Shown one piece after another: positions 45,900 to 56,305 of a stretch of 64,000 nucleotides of DNA (the first letter of the stretch is position 1; each line of letters begins with the position of its first letter). The stretch is from NCBI RefSeq assembly GCF_002902565.1, contig NZ_PPRC01000013.1, positions 27,481 to 91,480 on the forward strand, given 5' to 3'. Under the pieces are notes generated by a model. That model was not told the origin of the DNA and did not search any database. It was given only the letters and a program-made list of their open reading frames with translations. The translations under genes were made by a program, and so were the position numbers. This DNA is from Staphylococcus petrasii. Lineage in GTDB: Bacteria > Bacillota > Bacilli > Staphylococcales > Staphylococcaceae.

Positions 45900-45909
45900 A
45901 TATTTGGAT

Positions 45910-46767
45910 TTATTGTTCTTGCTCTTGTGTATGTTCTGTTTGCGATGGTGTATTTGATTCACGACGTTGGCGTTCAATACGTTGTTTTAACTTTTCACCT
46001 TCAGCTTTACCAATCTTAGCATAATGACTATGTGCAAAATGCATTTGAATAATTAAGAATGTTGCACTTACTGCCCAATATAGACTCAGTGCAGAAGCGG
46101 ATTGTAGGGAAGCGTAGATGATGAATAATGGAGATAAAATCATCATAACGTAATACGATCTGCGTTCATTCTTAGGATAGTGAATGGAGTTCACTAATGG
46201 TTGAATAAAGTAAAGGAAGGCAGCGATACAAGTCATAGCGATATCCGTATGCATTAAGTTGAACCATAAGAAGTGGGGATGTTGAATAATACCACCACTT
46301 GTTGGATATTTAATGCAAGTATACAACCCTAATAGGATAGGGATTTGAATTAAAATAGGTAATGTTCCAATTAAATTCTTAAATGGATTAATACCGTAAT
46401 CGTTGTATTTCTTCATTAATAATTTATTCGCTGCACTTTTTTCTTCGGGTGTCTTAGCTTCTTTAATCTTTTCTTGAATTTTATCAATTTCAGGTTTAAC
46501 AACTTTTGTTTTGCCACGTACGACGTGAATATTTTTAACTTGAACAAACATTAAAGGCATCAACACAAGACGGATAATCAGCACAATAACGATAATTGCC
46601 AACCCGTAATTATCATGGAATGAGCGTCCTAAGAAATGTAGTAGCGCATCCATTGGTCTGACAAATATTGTGTAAAAGAATCCGTGTTGATCTTCTTTGT
46701 GAGAATAATCGCACCCAGTTAATAAGACAATTAGACTCATAAAGAATAAGGACCATTTCTTTTTCAT
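45910..46767 (-). CDS. YidC/Oxa1 membrane insertase paralogue (lipoprotein)
   Basis: 285 residues. A lipoprotein signal with LTGC near residue 19 is followed by five membrane segments. The key positively charged groove residue is present in NYGLAIIVIVLIIRLVLMP. PHFLWFNL and the Lys-rich tail are typical. The sequence is fairly diverged from the main staphylococcal YidC, so this may be a second insertase, assisting insertion of specific membrane proteins. AGGAG precedes ATG 46767; the longer frame (46785) is discounted. Confidence 0.85.
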   Translation of the reverse strand: MKKKWSLFFMSLIVLLTGCDYSHKEDQHGFFYTIFVRPMDALLHFLGRSFHDNYGLAIIVIVLIIRLVLMPLMFVQVKNIHVVRGKTKVVKPEIDKIQEKIKEAKTPEEKSAANKLLMKKYNDYGINPFKNLIGTLPILIQIPILLGLYTCIKYPTSGGIIQHPHFLWFNLMHTDIAMTCIAAFLYFIQPLVNSIHYPKNERRSYYVMMILSPLFIIYASLQSASALSLYWAVSATFLIIQMHFAHSHYAKIGKAEGEKLKQRIERQRRESNTPSQTEHTQEQEQ

Positions 46768-46852
46768 GTCTCTACTCCTATGCATTGAGGTCTTTAATAA
46801 TCTTAGTCTTTAGTATGTTTAGCTTAACACATTTCATACTTATTTATACTAA

Positions 46853-48355
46853 CTATTTCTTATCTTTTGAGTGAGATGTGGTTGTTATAATTTTCAAGAA
46901 TAAAAATGCGAATACACTTGTTAAAAGTATGAGTACGCTCATTAACGCTACTTTGGCAGATGTAGGTAGCCACGACATGATGAAATGCCAATCTGTATTA
47001 GCTAAGATAATCGATGGTAATAAATGAATAATACCAATAGTCAGTGCAAAGGCCACTACCAACATCAAAATTCTTAGCTTGTTGTTACGTGATTTAAAAT
47101 TGAACTGTACAGGTTTATGTTTAGTGATGAAACGATAAATGAACACTAAAATACTAATAATAGCTAGTCCTATGATAACTGTGAGCGCAATGATAAGACC
47201 TTGCCATTGATTAATTAAATTCTGAAGTGTCGTAACATGTTGGTTCGCACTCATCTGAGTATTTAAATGCTGTGCAAGTTCTGGAACATTTTTAGAATAG
47301 GCATTCGCGAGCACGACAATGCCGTAATCTTTTTTAGGATTCAAAATAATGTATGACGAATAATTCTCTAATGTGCCAGGGTGATAAACCAATGCATCTT
47401 TCGCACTCTCGTCTACGAACCAACCAGTAGCGTAACTTGTTGGCGCAGATTTTTGTTCGGTTTCAACTTTAGGTTGATGTGTTTCTTTAATTAATGCACT
47501 TTGCTTAGAATGTGTGTTGAGTTGGAAACGAATCCAAGGCTCTAAATCTTTAGTGCCTGTCATCATATAAGCAGCAGGGTTGTCACCAAGATTGAAATCT
47601 GGATTATAGGCATAAGCCTTACCATATTTCACTTTATATCCTTGAGCATCGTATGCTTTTTTCTCATTGCTTTCTTTAGTAGTTGAGTGACGCATATTTA
47701 ATGGTTTGAAAATATGATTCTTCATATAGTTTGAATAAGATTCATGAGAGACGTTTTGTACAATAAGGCCTAACATATCGTAGTTCATATTGGAATATTG
47801 GAACTCTTTGCCAGGCTTCGAATCAAGTGCACGTCCTTTAATACTGTCGACTATACCAGCTAAATTATTATTCTTTTTAGTAATTTTATCGTTATCAGTG
47901 ATACCGCCAGGAATACCACTTGTTTGGGCGATTAACTGATCAACAGTAATGTCTTCTTTCTTACCTTTATACTTCATATAAAATCCAGGTATGTACTTAC
48001 TTACGTTATCATTTAATTTAATTTTGCCATCTTGTACTAATTGCATAATGGCATAGCCAGTAAATGCTTTTGTGTTAGATGCAATTTCAAAACGTGTCTT
48101 TGGAGAGACTTTAATCTTCTTATCAATGTTAGCGTAGCCATAACCTTTATTAAGAAACACTTTGTTATGTTTAATAATTAATACCGACATACCAGGAATG
48201 TGGTCATCCTTCATTTCATTTGTAACCATTTTATCAATGTAAATCTGAGAGGATGGGCTAAACATAGAATAACTAGGTTTCTTTTTGATACCTATTGAAA
48301 TGATAGCCACAATAATGAGCAAAATAATACCACTTATCAATAATTTCTTTTTCAT
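46853..48355 (-). CDS. flp: Flp (FmtA-like) serine hydrolase/beta-lactamase fold protein
   Basis: 500 residues. An N-terminal membrane anchor (residues 5-25) is followed by a class C beta-lactamase-like domain with SxxK in the SNTK of FEIASNTKAFTG, YxN in YSNMNYD, and the HxG region FVYHPGTLENYSS (HPG). Four C-terminal membrane segments (390-490) complete it. This matches the S. aureus FmtA-like protein Flp in length and topology. Family members alter wall teichoic acid or peptidoglycan. AAAGGAA precedes the ATG. Probably single gene. Confidence 0.85.
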   Translation of the reverse strand: MKKKLLISGIILLIIVAIISIGIKKKPSYSMFSPSSQIYIDKMVTNEMKDDHIPGMSVLIIKHNKVFLNKGYGYANIDKKIKVSPKTRFEIASNTKAFTGYAIMQLVQDGKIKLNDNVSKYIPGFYMKYKGKKEDITVDQLIAQTSGIPGGITDNDKITKKNNNLAGIVDSIKGRALDSKPGKEFQYSNMNYDMLGLIVQNVSHESYSNYMKNHIFKPLNMRHSTTKESNEKKAYDAQGYKVKYGKAYAYNPDFNLGDNPAAYMMTGTKDLEPWIRFQLNTHSKQSALIKETHQPKVETEQKSAPTSYATGWFVDESAKDALVYHPGTLENYSSYIILNPKKDYGIVVLANAYSKNVPELAQHLNTQMSANQHVTTLQNLINQWQGLIIALTVIIGLAIISILVFIYRFITKHKPVQFNFKSRNNKLRILMLVVAFALTIGIIHLLPSIILANTDWHFIMSWLPTSAKVALMSVLILLTSVFAFLFLKIITTTSHSKDKK

Positions 48356-48641
48356 TCTTTCTATTTCCTTTAAATAACTTTCTATATAGTGAGCAACCTA
48401 AATGTATATCTGTGATAAGTATAGCAACATTTTTTTGAAATAGCTCAATAAAGGGATTTATACATTGCTAGCAACATTTTTGAGATAACTATATTATAAA
48501 AATATGCCTGAAAATATAATGGTAAAAAGTAACTTTAAGAGTATAAATATCTAATAAATCTTATGTTAGTGGCTATACATTTATCAGAAATGGGAGTATA
48601 TTTTATCCATTGAAATTGAATATAAAAGAGGTAAGGGTTAA

Positions 48642-50468
48642 ATGTTCACTCAATTTAAAAGACTTTTAATTGGTAAGCCTAAACGAAATAGAGATTTGAA
48701 AAATGAAAAAATCAGTAATTTCAAAGCGCTAGCCATTTTATCATCCGATGCCTTGTCATCCGTTGCGTATGGTCCTGAACAAATTTTAATTACATTATCT
48801 GTTGTAGGAGCAATTGCATCTTGGTATACGTTACCTATTGCTTGTGCGGTATTAATTCTATTGGCTGCGTTAATTTTATCGTATCGCCAAATTATTTATG
48901 CCTATCCTAAAGGTGGCGGCGCCTACATGGTGTCTAAGACAAACTTAGGAGAGAAATGGGGCTTACTTGCAGGTGGTTCTTTACTTGTCGATTATATATT
49001 GACGGTAGCTGTTAGTATTGCGTCAGGTGCTGATGCATTTGTAGCAGCTTTCCCATCTTTATATCATCACAAAGTATTAATCGCATGTTTATTAGTGTTA
49101 TTTATTTTGATTATGAATTTACGTGGTTTAACTGAATCAGCCACTGTATTATCATATCCAGTTTATTTATTTATTATCGGGTTAATTATTATGATTATTA
49201 TCGGTGTTTGGAAAGTTGCGACAGGCCAAGCAACACCTCATATGCATGCAAGTGTAGGTACAGCTGTACCAGGTGTGACGTTATTCCTGTTATTAAAAGC
49301 TTTTTCATCAGGGGCGTCATCACTTACAGGTGTAGAAGCAATTTCCAATGCTGTTACGAACTTTAAAGATCCAGGTCCTAAAAATGCTGTTAAGACATTA
49401 GTTACTATGGGCGGTATCTTAGCCTTCTTATTAGTAGGTATTGTAGGTTTAGCTTATTGGTATGGTATTATGCCACAAACTGAAACAACGGTATTATCTC
49501 AATTAGCAGCGAACATTTTAGGACATAATGTCGGCTATTATTTTGTACAAGCTACTACAGTAATGATTCTTGTATTAGCTGCCAATACTGGTTTTACAGC
49601 TTTCCCAATGTTAGCGGCAAGCATGGCGAAAGATAAATATATGCCTCGTATGTTCAGAGTACGTGGTGACCGTTTGGGTTATTCTAACTCAATTATTACT
49701 TTAGGCGTTTGTGCGATTTTATTAATTATTATTTTCAATGGTAAAACTGAGAACTTAATTCCGTTATATGCGGTAGGTGTGTTCATTCCATTTACTTTAG
49801 CGCAATACGGCATGGTGCTTAAATGGATTAGAGGACGCGAAAAAGGTTGGGCTACGAAACTCATCGCGAATGCAGTGGGTGGCACAATCACTTTCATCGT
49901 ATTTATGATTTTCTTGATTACTAAATTTTCACATGTATGGCCAACCTTAATCTTTTTACCAATTGTGGTTTACGTATTCTTACGTATCAATTGTCACTAC
50001 AAAGATATTGCGAAACAATTGAAATCAACTGCAATGATACAAGATATGCCAATTGTTGATAAAAACTTAGCAGTGGTACCTGTAAGTACAATTACATCTG
50101 CGATTGATAAATCTGTTTATTATGCACAGATGATCGCGGATGATGTTATCGCCGTGCATGTCTCATTTGGCGATGAAGCGGATAAAGCTTTTGCTGAAAA
50201 GTGGAAAAAACATTTCCCAGATGTGCGTTTAGTTATTGTACATTCAGAATACCGTAGTGTGATTCGTCCGATTTCACGCTTTATTGATAAAATTAATAAA
50301 AAAGCGAATGATAAAAATTATGTGATTACTGTAGTAGTACCGCAGTTTATTACTAAAAAATCATGGCACAATTTCTTGCATAACCAAACTAGTATTCGTT
50401 TGAAAATGCACTTGTTCTATCAAAAAAATGTTATTTTAGCGACAGTACCATTTAAATTACAGAAATAG
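48642..50468 (+). CDS. kimA: KimA-type potassium importer (APC superfamily)
   Basis: 608 residues, 12 membrane segments and a ~150-residue cytoplasmic C-terminal domain. It follows B. subtilis KimA (YdaO) through the whole length: LSSDALSSVAYGPEQILI, AYPKGGGAYMVSK, GGSLLVDYILTVAVSIASG, RVRGDRLGYSN. KimA is a high-affinity potassium/proton symporter whose C-terminal domain is blocked by c-di-AMP. No c-di-AMP riboswitch was found in the 286 bases upstream. GAGGTAAGGG precedes the ATG. Monocistronic with its own terminator. Confidence 0.87.
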   Translation: MFTQFKRLLIGKPKRNRDLKNEKISNFKALAILSSDALSSVAYGPEQILITLSVVGAIASWYTLPIACAVLILLAALILSYRQIIYAYPKGGGAYMVSKTNLGEKWGLLAGGSLLVDYILTVAVSIASGADAFVAAFPSLYHHKVLIACLLVLFILIMNLRGLTESATVLSYPVYLFIIGLIIMIIIGVWKVATGQATPHMHASVGTAVPGVTLFLLLKAFSSGASSLTGVEAISNAVTNFKDPGPKNAVKTLVTMGGILAFLLVGIVGLAYWYGIMPQTETTVLSQLAANILGHNVGYYFVQATTVMILVLAANTGFTAFPMLAASMAKDKYMPRMFRVRGDRLGYSNSIITLGVCAILLIIIFNGKTENLIPLYAVGVFIPFTLAQYGMVLKWIRGREKGWATKLIANAVGGTITFIVFMIFLITKFSHVWPTLIFLPIVVYVFLRINCHYKDIAKQLKSTAMIQDMPIVDKNLAVVPVSTITSAIDKSVYYAQMIADDVIAVHVSFGDEADKAFAEKWKKHFPDVRLVIVHSEYRSVIRPISRFIDKINKKANDKNYVITVVVPQFITKKSWHNFLHNQTSIRLKMHLFYQKNVILATVPFKLQK

Positions 50469-50470
50469 TA

Positions 50471-50513
50471 AAAAGCAGGAACTTGAAATATTATTTTTCA
50501 AGTTCCTGCTTTT
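50471..50513. terminator. Bidirectional terminator between kimA and the antiporter gene
   Basis: A perfect 18-bp stem (AAAAGCAGGAACTTGAAA with its complement) across an eight-base loop, between convergent stops. Confidence 0.9.
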
Positions 50514-50521
50514 ATAATTAT

Positions 50522-52723
50522 TTAATGTTGTGCTTCATGTGATAGAACGATTTCGTTATAGTTTATATTTTCACGTAACTGTGTTGCAATTTCATTCGTT
50601 ATTTTATTACGAGCAATCAATTCATCGAGTAATTGACGTTGAATGTATAAGGCTTCAAGTTTAACTTCATGTTGTTGTTGCGTTGTTAAAGCATAAATTT
50701 CTTTGTTTTCTTCTTTTTGTTGTTTTCTGTTTTGATTTTGACGAATTGTACGTGACAACGCGTGATATTGGTTAATAATTAAACTTACTTCAAGAACATT
50801 TGAACTGTTTTGTTCCTCACGCATTTTCATAATGATGTTGTGATTCACGACACGCATAATTTGTTGTACTTTGTTGAAGCTATTTCTATACGCTTTTCGT
50901 TGTGCTTTACGTTCTTCTTTCACTTTATAACGTTCTTGTTTATATTCTTCGCGTTTTTCTTTGATGGATGCATGATCCTCTTTAGACGTTGCTCTATGTT
51001 CTTCACGCATAAGTGCACGATCTTCCTTATGAATTTTGTGTGCTTCCTTACGTGAATCTTTTCTAGCTTTAAAGCGTAGGAAGATCATTTTGAAAAGACG
51101 ACTTACTTTACGTACAAATGACATTTCACGATAAGATTGACTGAATTCCATCACGTTACGATAGTCTGTTAAATCTTTTTTAGAAATACGACCTTTGTCA
51201 ATTAAACGTTCAAGTGTTTCAGTTTCTTCTTTTTCAGCAATCTCTTGTAGTCGACGCAATTCTTTCGTATTTTGATTATCCGGTTCCATATTAATTAAGA
51301 ATGATAATTCATTAAAATATTGGTTGAGAATTGGGCGATAATCTACGTTTTTATTGTCTTTGGCTTTTTTCTTAAAGGCATCAAGCACGTTTTGAACCAT
51401 AAAGATTTTAGCTGATTGATAAGTCATGCCTTTAAAATCTGAGACCTTTTCAGAAGGGGTAATGATAGGTAAAACAATTTGCGCCATAATTAAACTAATC
51501 AATACCATTAGAGATGCAATAAATAATAAATCGTTGCGATAAGTAAATTCATGATTACCATTCATCATATAAGGTAAGGTTAAGGCCATAGAAAGCGAGA
51601 TGGTACCATGAATACCACACATCGTCATAATAAACGCATAATGGCTACGCTTAGGCGGTCCCGCGTCTTCTTCTTCATCAAGGTAGGACTGCACATTTTT
51701 AGGATAATAAAAATCTTTAAACCATAAATATACCCATATGTATCTGAAGACATAAATCGCAAGTGCAATCAGTAATGTAACCATAATAAGGAAAGTGATA
51801 TTTTGAGGTTCTTTATGGATAATTTCCATAAATACTTCAGGCACGATGAAACCTAACACAACAAAGACGAAGCCATTTAATGCGTAACTTAGTGTGTTCC
51901 AAATTTGGTTGTAGTTCATTTGTAATTCGGTTTGGGCACGAATTAAACGATCGCGTTCTAAGCCGTGAATTAATCCAGCAACCACGACAGCGATGATACC
52001 TGAGGCATGTACTTCTTCTGCAATGAAGTAGACGACAAAAGGTGTGAGTAATTGGATAAATGTTAAGGTATTACTGTCTTTTAAACCTTTATTTGCAGTT
52101 AAATAAATTCTTAAACGAACGACTAATGCGCCACCAATGATACCAACTAAAATACCTAGGATAGTTGAAATAATAAATTGGCTAATAGCGTCAAAAGCTG
52201 AAAAACTGCCAGTAACTAATGCTGTCACTGCAATTTTAAATGAAATGATACCAGCAGCATCGTTAAGTAATGATTCGCCTTCTAAGATGGACATTGAACC
52301 TTTAGGTAAGACTTTACCTTTTGTAATAGCTGAAACGGCTACGGCATCGGTAGGGCAGAGAATGGCTGCGATAGCAAACGCTGCAGGCATAGGTAGACTT
52401 GGCCAAATCCAATGGATGAAGAAACCTACACCAATAACGGTCGTAAATACCAGTCCCATTGCCATTAAAATAACGGGTTTGCGATATTCCATTAATTTCG
52501 TGCGAGAAACGTGGGTTCCTTCGACAAATAATAATGGGGCGATGACTGCCATCATAAATACTTCTGATTCAAATTCAAAATGAATTGGAATAGGGAGGAT
52601 AAAAAGGCAGACACCTAACGCAATTTGAATAAAAGCAGTAGGAATTTTAGGGAACCTATTATAAATAATAGAACTAATAATTACTGCACAGATAAATAAG
52701 AGAAAAGCTTCTAATAGTTCCAT
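50522..52723 (-). CDS. CPA1-family sodium/proton antiporter
   Basis: 733 residues. About 12 membrane segments up to residue ~425 with the ion-binding ND pair of GESLLNDAAGII and LCPTDAVAVSAI. A ~300-residue cytoplasmic C-terminal extension is highly charged (Lys/Arg/Glu heptad-like runs such as KEDHASIKEKREEYKQERYK), likely a coiled coil. It exchanges Na+ or K+ for protons, and matches NhaP-type proteins. AAAGGAG precedes the ATG. It is next to kimA but on the opposite strand; both handle monovalent cations. Confidence 0.88.
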   Translation of the reverse strand: MELLEAFLLFICAVIISSIIYNRFPKIPTAFIQIALGVCLFILPIPIHFEFESEVFMMAVIAPLLFVEGTHVSRTKLMEYRKPVILMAMGLVFTTVIGVGFFIHWIWPSLPMPAAFAIAAILCPTDAVAVSAITKGKVLPKGSMSILEGESLLNDAAGIISFKIAVTALVTGSFSAFDAISQFIISTILGILVGIIGGALVVRLRIYLTANKGLKDSNTLTFIQLLTPFVVYFIAEEVHASGIIAVVVAGLIHGLERDRLIRAQTELQMNYNQIWNTLSYALNGFVFVVLGFIVPEVFMEIIHKEPQNITFLIMVTLLIALAIYVFRYIWVYLWFKDFYYPKNVQSYLDEEEDAGPPKRSHYAFIMTMCGIHGTISLSMALTLPYMMNGNHEFTYRNDLLFIASLMVLISLIMAQIVLPIITPSEKVSDFKGMTYQSAKIFMVQNVLDAFKKKAKDNKNVDYRPILNQYFNELSFLINMEPDNQNTKELRRLQEIAEKEETETLERLIDKGRISKKDLTDYRNVMEFSQSYREMSFVRKVSRLFKMIFLRFKARKDSRKEAHKIHKEDRALMREEHRATSKEDHASIKEKREEYKQERYKVKEERKAQRKAYRNSFNKVQQIMRVVNHNIIMKMREEQNSSNVLEVSLIINQYHALSRTIRQNQNRKQQKEENKEIYALTTQQQHEVKLEALYIQRQLLDELIARNKITNEIATQLRENINYNEIVLSHEAQH

Positions 52724-52878
52724 ATATAACTCCTTTATTAAATTTTGATAATAGTACTATTTTACATGAAGTTAAATAAGCTATCAAAAAAGTATAACTA
52801 CGATTCAAAAGAATTTTTAATTTAACTTATTTTGTTCTATATATTCTACCTTTAAAAATCTTAACTTAAACTAAAAAA

Positions 52879-52920
52879 TAGCGAAGTACAATCGCATTTG
52901 AATGTACTTCGCTAAGATAG
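52879..52920 (-). terminator. Terminator of the CycA-like permease gene
   Basis: A perfect 12-bp stem, TAGCGAAGTACA with TGTACTTCGCTA, with TTTTTT on the - strand, 24 bases after the stop. Confidence 0.85.
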
Positions 52921-52937
52921 ATAATAAAGACGCAAAC

Positions 52938-54338
52938 TTAGTAGTTAATAGAGTTACGGCCTTGTTTACGTGTGCGTTCTGCCAATGCTTCTGCGTTCTT
53001 TTTATATTTTTTATATAAGAAGAATAAGAATATAAACCAGAATGGTGAAATGAAAACTGCCATTCTTGTATCTGCACTAAAGAACAATAAGATAAAGACA
53101 AAGAAGAAGAATGCTAGGACAACATATGCCATTGCTTTTCCGCCAAATAATTTGAATTTATTTTTACGATGTTCTTCTGGATTTTTACGTACATAGATAA
53201 TATAAGAAATAATAATCATCGCCCATACAACTAAAAAGAGGACGGTTGATAATGTTGTAACGTAAATAAATAATTGCATTGCATCAGGGAAGATAAAGTT
53301 AAGTAAAGCAGCTGCAAGTAATACGCCAGATGAAACCAACATAGATAAGTATGGCACACTATTATGATTAGTTTTACTTAATACTTTAGGTCCTAATCCT
53401 TGTTTAGCTAAGCCGAATAAAATACGGCTATTTGAATAAATACCACTGTTTGTAGCTGAAGCAGCTGCAGTTAAGACTACAAAGTTAACTAATCCTGCTG
53501 CAAAAGGTAAACCAATTAAACTGAACATTGTTACGAATGGACTGCTATTTGAATTGATTTTATTCCATGGAATAACTGACATGATGACTAATAAGCCACC
53601 CACATAGAATAATAAAATACGTACAGGTACGTTGTTAATGGCTTTAGGAATCACATTTCTTGGATCTTTTGTTTCTCCGGCAGTAACACCGATTAACTCA
53701 ATTCCAATAAATGAATATACGGCGATTTGGAATGCCATTAAGAAACCAAACGGGCCATTAGGGAAAATACCGCCATGATTGATTAAGTTACCAAATGAGG
53801 CGTGACCATATGATGTTCTGAATGAGAAGAAGACCATCACGAGACCTACAATAATCATCGCAATGATAGTTACGATTTTAATAATTGAGAACCAAAACTC
53901 TAATTCACCGAATAATTTAGCACCAAGCATATTAAATGAAATAAGCATGAGTACTATAAATAGAACTGTAATCCAGTGAGGGACTTGCGGGAACCAGAAA
54001 CTAAAATATTGTCCCATGGCTGTTAAATCAGACATGCTTGAAGCAATCCAAGAAAGCCAATACGTCCATCCAATAACAAACCCTCCAAAAGGTCCGATAT
54101 ATTCATTCGCAATATCTACAAATGAATTAAAGCGTGTATTACTTAATAATAATTCTCCTAAGGCTCTCATAAAGGCAAAGAGTACCGCACCAATAATCAT
54201 GTAAGTAATTAGTAATGAAGGTCCTGTTAAGGAAATTGTTTGCCCTGAACCTAAGAATAAACCTGTGCCAATAGCGCCACCAATTGCAATTAACTGAATG
54301 TGTCTGTTACTTAATTCTCTCTCTAACTGTCTTGCCAT
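52938..54338 (-). CDS. AAT-family amino acid permease (CycA/D-Ala/Gly-like)
   Basis: 466 residues and 12 membrane segments. LSNRHIQLIAIGGAIGTGLF near residue 9 is the AAT signature; GPFGGFVIGWTYWLSWI, SFMGIELIGVTAGETKDP-like and SNSRILFGLAKQG further identify the subfamily. CycA imports D-serine, D-alanine, glycine and cycloserine. The tail is Lys/Arg-rich. GAGGAGG precedes the start. A cre-like site upstream suggests catabolite control. Confidence 0.85.
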   Translation of the reverse strand: MARQLERELSNRHIQLIAIGGAIGTGLFLGSGQTISLTGPSLLITYMIIGAVLFAFMRALGELLLSNTRFNSFVDIANEYIGPFGGFVIGWTYWLSWIASSMSDLTAMGQYFSFWFPQVPHWITVLFIVLMLISFNMLGAKLFGELEFWFSIIKIVTIIAMIIVGLVMVFFSFRTSYGHASFGNLINHGGIFPNGPFGFLMAFQIAVYSFIGIELIGVTAGETKDPRNVIPKAINNVPVRILLFYVGGLLVIMSVIPWNKINSNSSPFVTMFSLIGLPFAAGLVNFVVLTAAASATNSGIYSNSRILFGLAKQGLGPKVLSKTNHNSVPYLSMLVSSGVLLAAALLNFIFPDAMQLFIYVTTLSTVLFLVVWAMIIISYIIYVRKNPEEHRKNKFKLFGGKAMAYVVLAFFFFVFILLFFSADTRMAVFISPFWFIFLFFLYKKYKKNAEALAERTRKQGRNSINY

Positions 54339-54377
54339 ATACTTCCTCCTCAGAAAGCATGGTGTTCATAATCTTTT

Positions 54378-54392
54378 GTGAAAACGCTTTCT
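54378..54392. promoter_or_regulatory. cre-like (CcpA) site upstream of the CycA-like gene
   Basis: GTGAAAACGCTTTCT matches WTGNAANCGNWNNCW at all but the first base. It lies 40 bases before the start codon, where CcpA could repress the permease. The rest of the 329-base divergent interval holds no gene. Confidence 0.55.
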
Positions 54393-54667
54393 TGTTTTTG
54401 TGTTTAAAGTTCCACTTTTAACAGATGAACGTAAAATTAGATAAACGGTAGTATGTAATAGTTTGAATATTCTGTTATTTGAGTAGTGTTAATTTTTAAT
54501 TTTATTAAATTATGTGCCATTGCTAAAAGTTATTTTTATTATACTCTTAATTTTTAGAAATACAAATATATTTATTAAAATGCAATAATCAGAATAATTT
54601 AAATTTAGAGGTTAATGTGACATAATAATTGAAACTTAATAAATTATCGAGTAAGAGGGACAAGTAT

Positions 54668-55477
54668 ATGAAAATTGGAGCCATATCAGACTTGCATATT
54701 GATCGAAATCCGAAATTGGATGCGCAAGCTTATTTAGAATCGCTCACACGTGTGGTTAAAAAAAGAGATATAGACCTATTATTAATCGCTGGCGATATTT
54801 CAAATCATTTTCAAGAAGGCTATCAGTTTATTCGTGAGTTAAAATATAATATATCCATTCCAGTATTATTTGTACCTGGAAATCACGATTATTGGGCGCC
54901 GGATGATACGATTACTTCTAAAGAAATTTATGAATTCTATGCTGAAAAACCAGAATGTTTAATTGGAAAGCCTTATGAGATTAACGATGAATGGGCGATA
55001 GTCGGTCATACGGCTTGGTACGATTATAGTTATGCTGATGATAAGTTTGACCTTGAGCGTATTGAACGAGGTAAATATTATGGGGCAACATGGCAAGATA
55101 AGGTGAAGATAGATTGGCAAACAGATGATAGAGCGCTCTCTCAATTGGCAGCAACACAAACTGAAAAGGATTTAACAAGCGTGAGTGATAAGAACATTAT
55201 TTTAATGACGCATATTGTGACGCATCCACAATTTGTCGTGCCAACACCTCATAGAATATTCGATTTCTTCAATGCGTTTATTGGCACGCGTGATTTTGAT
55301 AGTTTATATCAAAAATATCCTATTCAATATAGTATTATGGGTCACGTTCATTTCCGTAAGACTATTGTTGATAAAGGCATTACTTATATGTGTCCTTGTC
55401 TAGGCTATCGACGTGAATGGCGCACTGATGATATAGACACAGAAATGAATCATACATTAGTGGATTTCGAGATTTAA
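54668..55477 (+). CDS. Metallophosphoesterase (calcineurin-like)
   Basis: 269 residues with the phosphoesterase motifs in order: GAISDLHID near residue 3, LLLIAGDISNH near 45, VPGNHDYW near 77, MTHIVTH and SIMGHVHFRK near the end. Two metal ions and phosphodiester or phosphomonoester hydrolysis are expected. The substrate is unknown. The ATG at 54668 has GAGGGAC before it; the upstream in-frame start at 54629 is discounted. A perfect terminator is shared with the convergent gene. Confidence 0.85.
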   Translation: MKIGAISDLHIDRNPKLDAQAYLESLTRVVKKRDIDLLLIAGDISNHFQEGYQFIRELKYNISIPVLFVPGNHDYWAPDDTITSKEIYEFYAEKPECLIGKPYEINDEWAIVGHTAWYDYSYADDKFDLERIERGKYYGATWQDKVKIDWQTDDRALSQLAATQTEKDLTSVSDKNIILMTHIVTHPQFVVPTPHRIFDFFNAFIGTRDFDSLYQKYPIQYSIMGHVHFRKTIVDKGITYMCPCLGYRREWRTDDIDTEMNHTLVDFEI

Positions 55478-55486
55478 AATATGGAA

Positions 55487-55533
55487 AAAACCTCGCTAAG
55501 TAGGCATTAAACAAGATGACTTAGCGAGGTTTT
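55487..55533. terminator. Bidirectional terminator between convergent genes
   Basis: A 15-bp stem, AAAACCTCGCTAAGT with ACTTAGCGAGGTTTT, with A and T runs at each end, between the stops at 55477 and 55535. Confidence 0.9.
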
Positions 55534-55534
55534 A

Positions 55535-56146
55535 TTATGGTTGAAGATAAATACACTTCTTACCAGGCTCATTAAAACTGCGTTCCATTGTTTTTTTACC
55601 AATCTTAATCACTTGAAAGCGATTTGGAACAATAGCAGGGAAGATAAATTTACGAAATATGTGACTCCATAACGGATCAATATAATAGTAATAATCTTCA
55701 TCATAACCAATTAACAATGTTACGTGAATATTAGAAACTAACTCGGTAGTTGTATTATCAAATTTAAACTTTTTGCGACTAGGTGCATCTCCAAGACTAG
55801 TATGATACATAATAATAGGTTGGCCTTGGTCGATAATATCTTCTAATTCAGTCAAGTCTGTACCTGTACCGTCAACGAAGCGGTCGTCAAACGTTTGTAA
55901 GTAGGGGACATAGGCATCTGGAAAGATAGTTTGATGATGTCCAAATTTAATCAATAGTTGATGACCGACATAACCTTTATGTGGATTATTCGGATGCGTA
56001 GGCCAATGCTTCATAATGTCTGTTGCCTTAATATCATAATGATTATATTGAAGTAACATAGCTGCTGAAACGCCTTCACATCCCATAACCATTGGAATTG
56101 GAAATAATTGGCTAATCGGTTTTACAGGCAAGATGGTCTTCTTCAT
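55535..56146 (-). CDS. C39-like (papain-fold) peptidase family protein
   Basis: 203 residues. The Cys in MGCEGVSAAMLLQY, the His of NIHVTLLIGYDE and the D of YYYIDPLW form a papain-like triad, as in the Peptidase_C39_2 family. No signal peptide is clear (short hydrophobic N-terminus, LFPIPM). Substrate unknown; could be a peptide- or isopeptide-cleaving protein. AAGGAGA precedes ATG 56146; the in-frame start at 56176 lacks a site. Confidence 0.78.
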   Translation of the reverse strand: MKKTILPVKPISQLFPIPMVMGCEGVSAAMLLQYNHYDIKATDIMKHWPTHPNNPHKGYVGHQLLIKFGHHQTIFPDAYVPYLQTFDDRFVDGTGTDLTELEDIIDQGQPIIMYHTSLGDAPSRKKFKFDNTTTELVSNIHVTLLIGYDEDYYYYIDPLWSHIFRKFIFPAIVPNRFQVIKIGKKTMERSFNEPGKKCIYLQP

Positions 56147-56305
56147 AATAAGTTCTCCTTCATTCACTCGTAACATGTTGCGCGCGTTCTATTTAAAGTA
56201 AATTCATTATATACCCTCATAGGTCTTTCGTATATCAATTTGAACTGGGTATATAATAGTTATTAAAGAGATTTGTATTTTTGATTTTCTGAAAAGGAGG
56301 ACAAA

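Noticed and set aside
48356..48641. Possible c-di-AMP (ydaO-type) riboswitch before kimA
   Set aside because: No paired or conserved ydaO elements were found in the leader. Control of KimA by c-di-AMP would then be at protein level.
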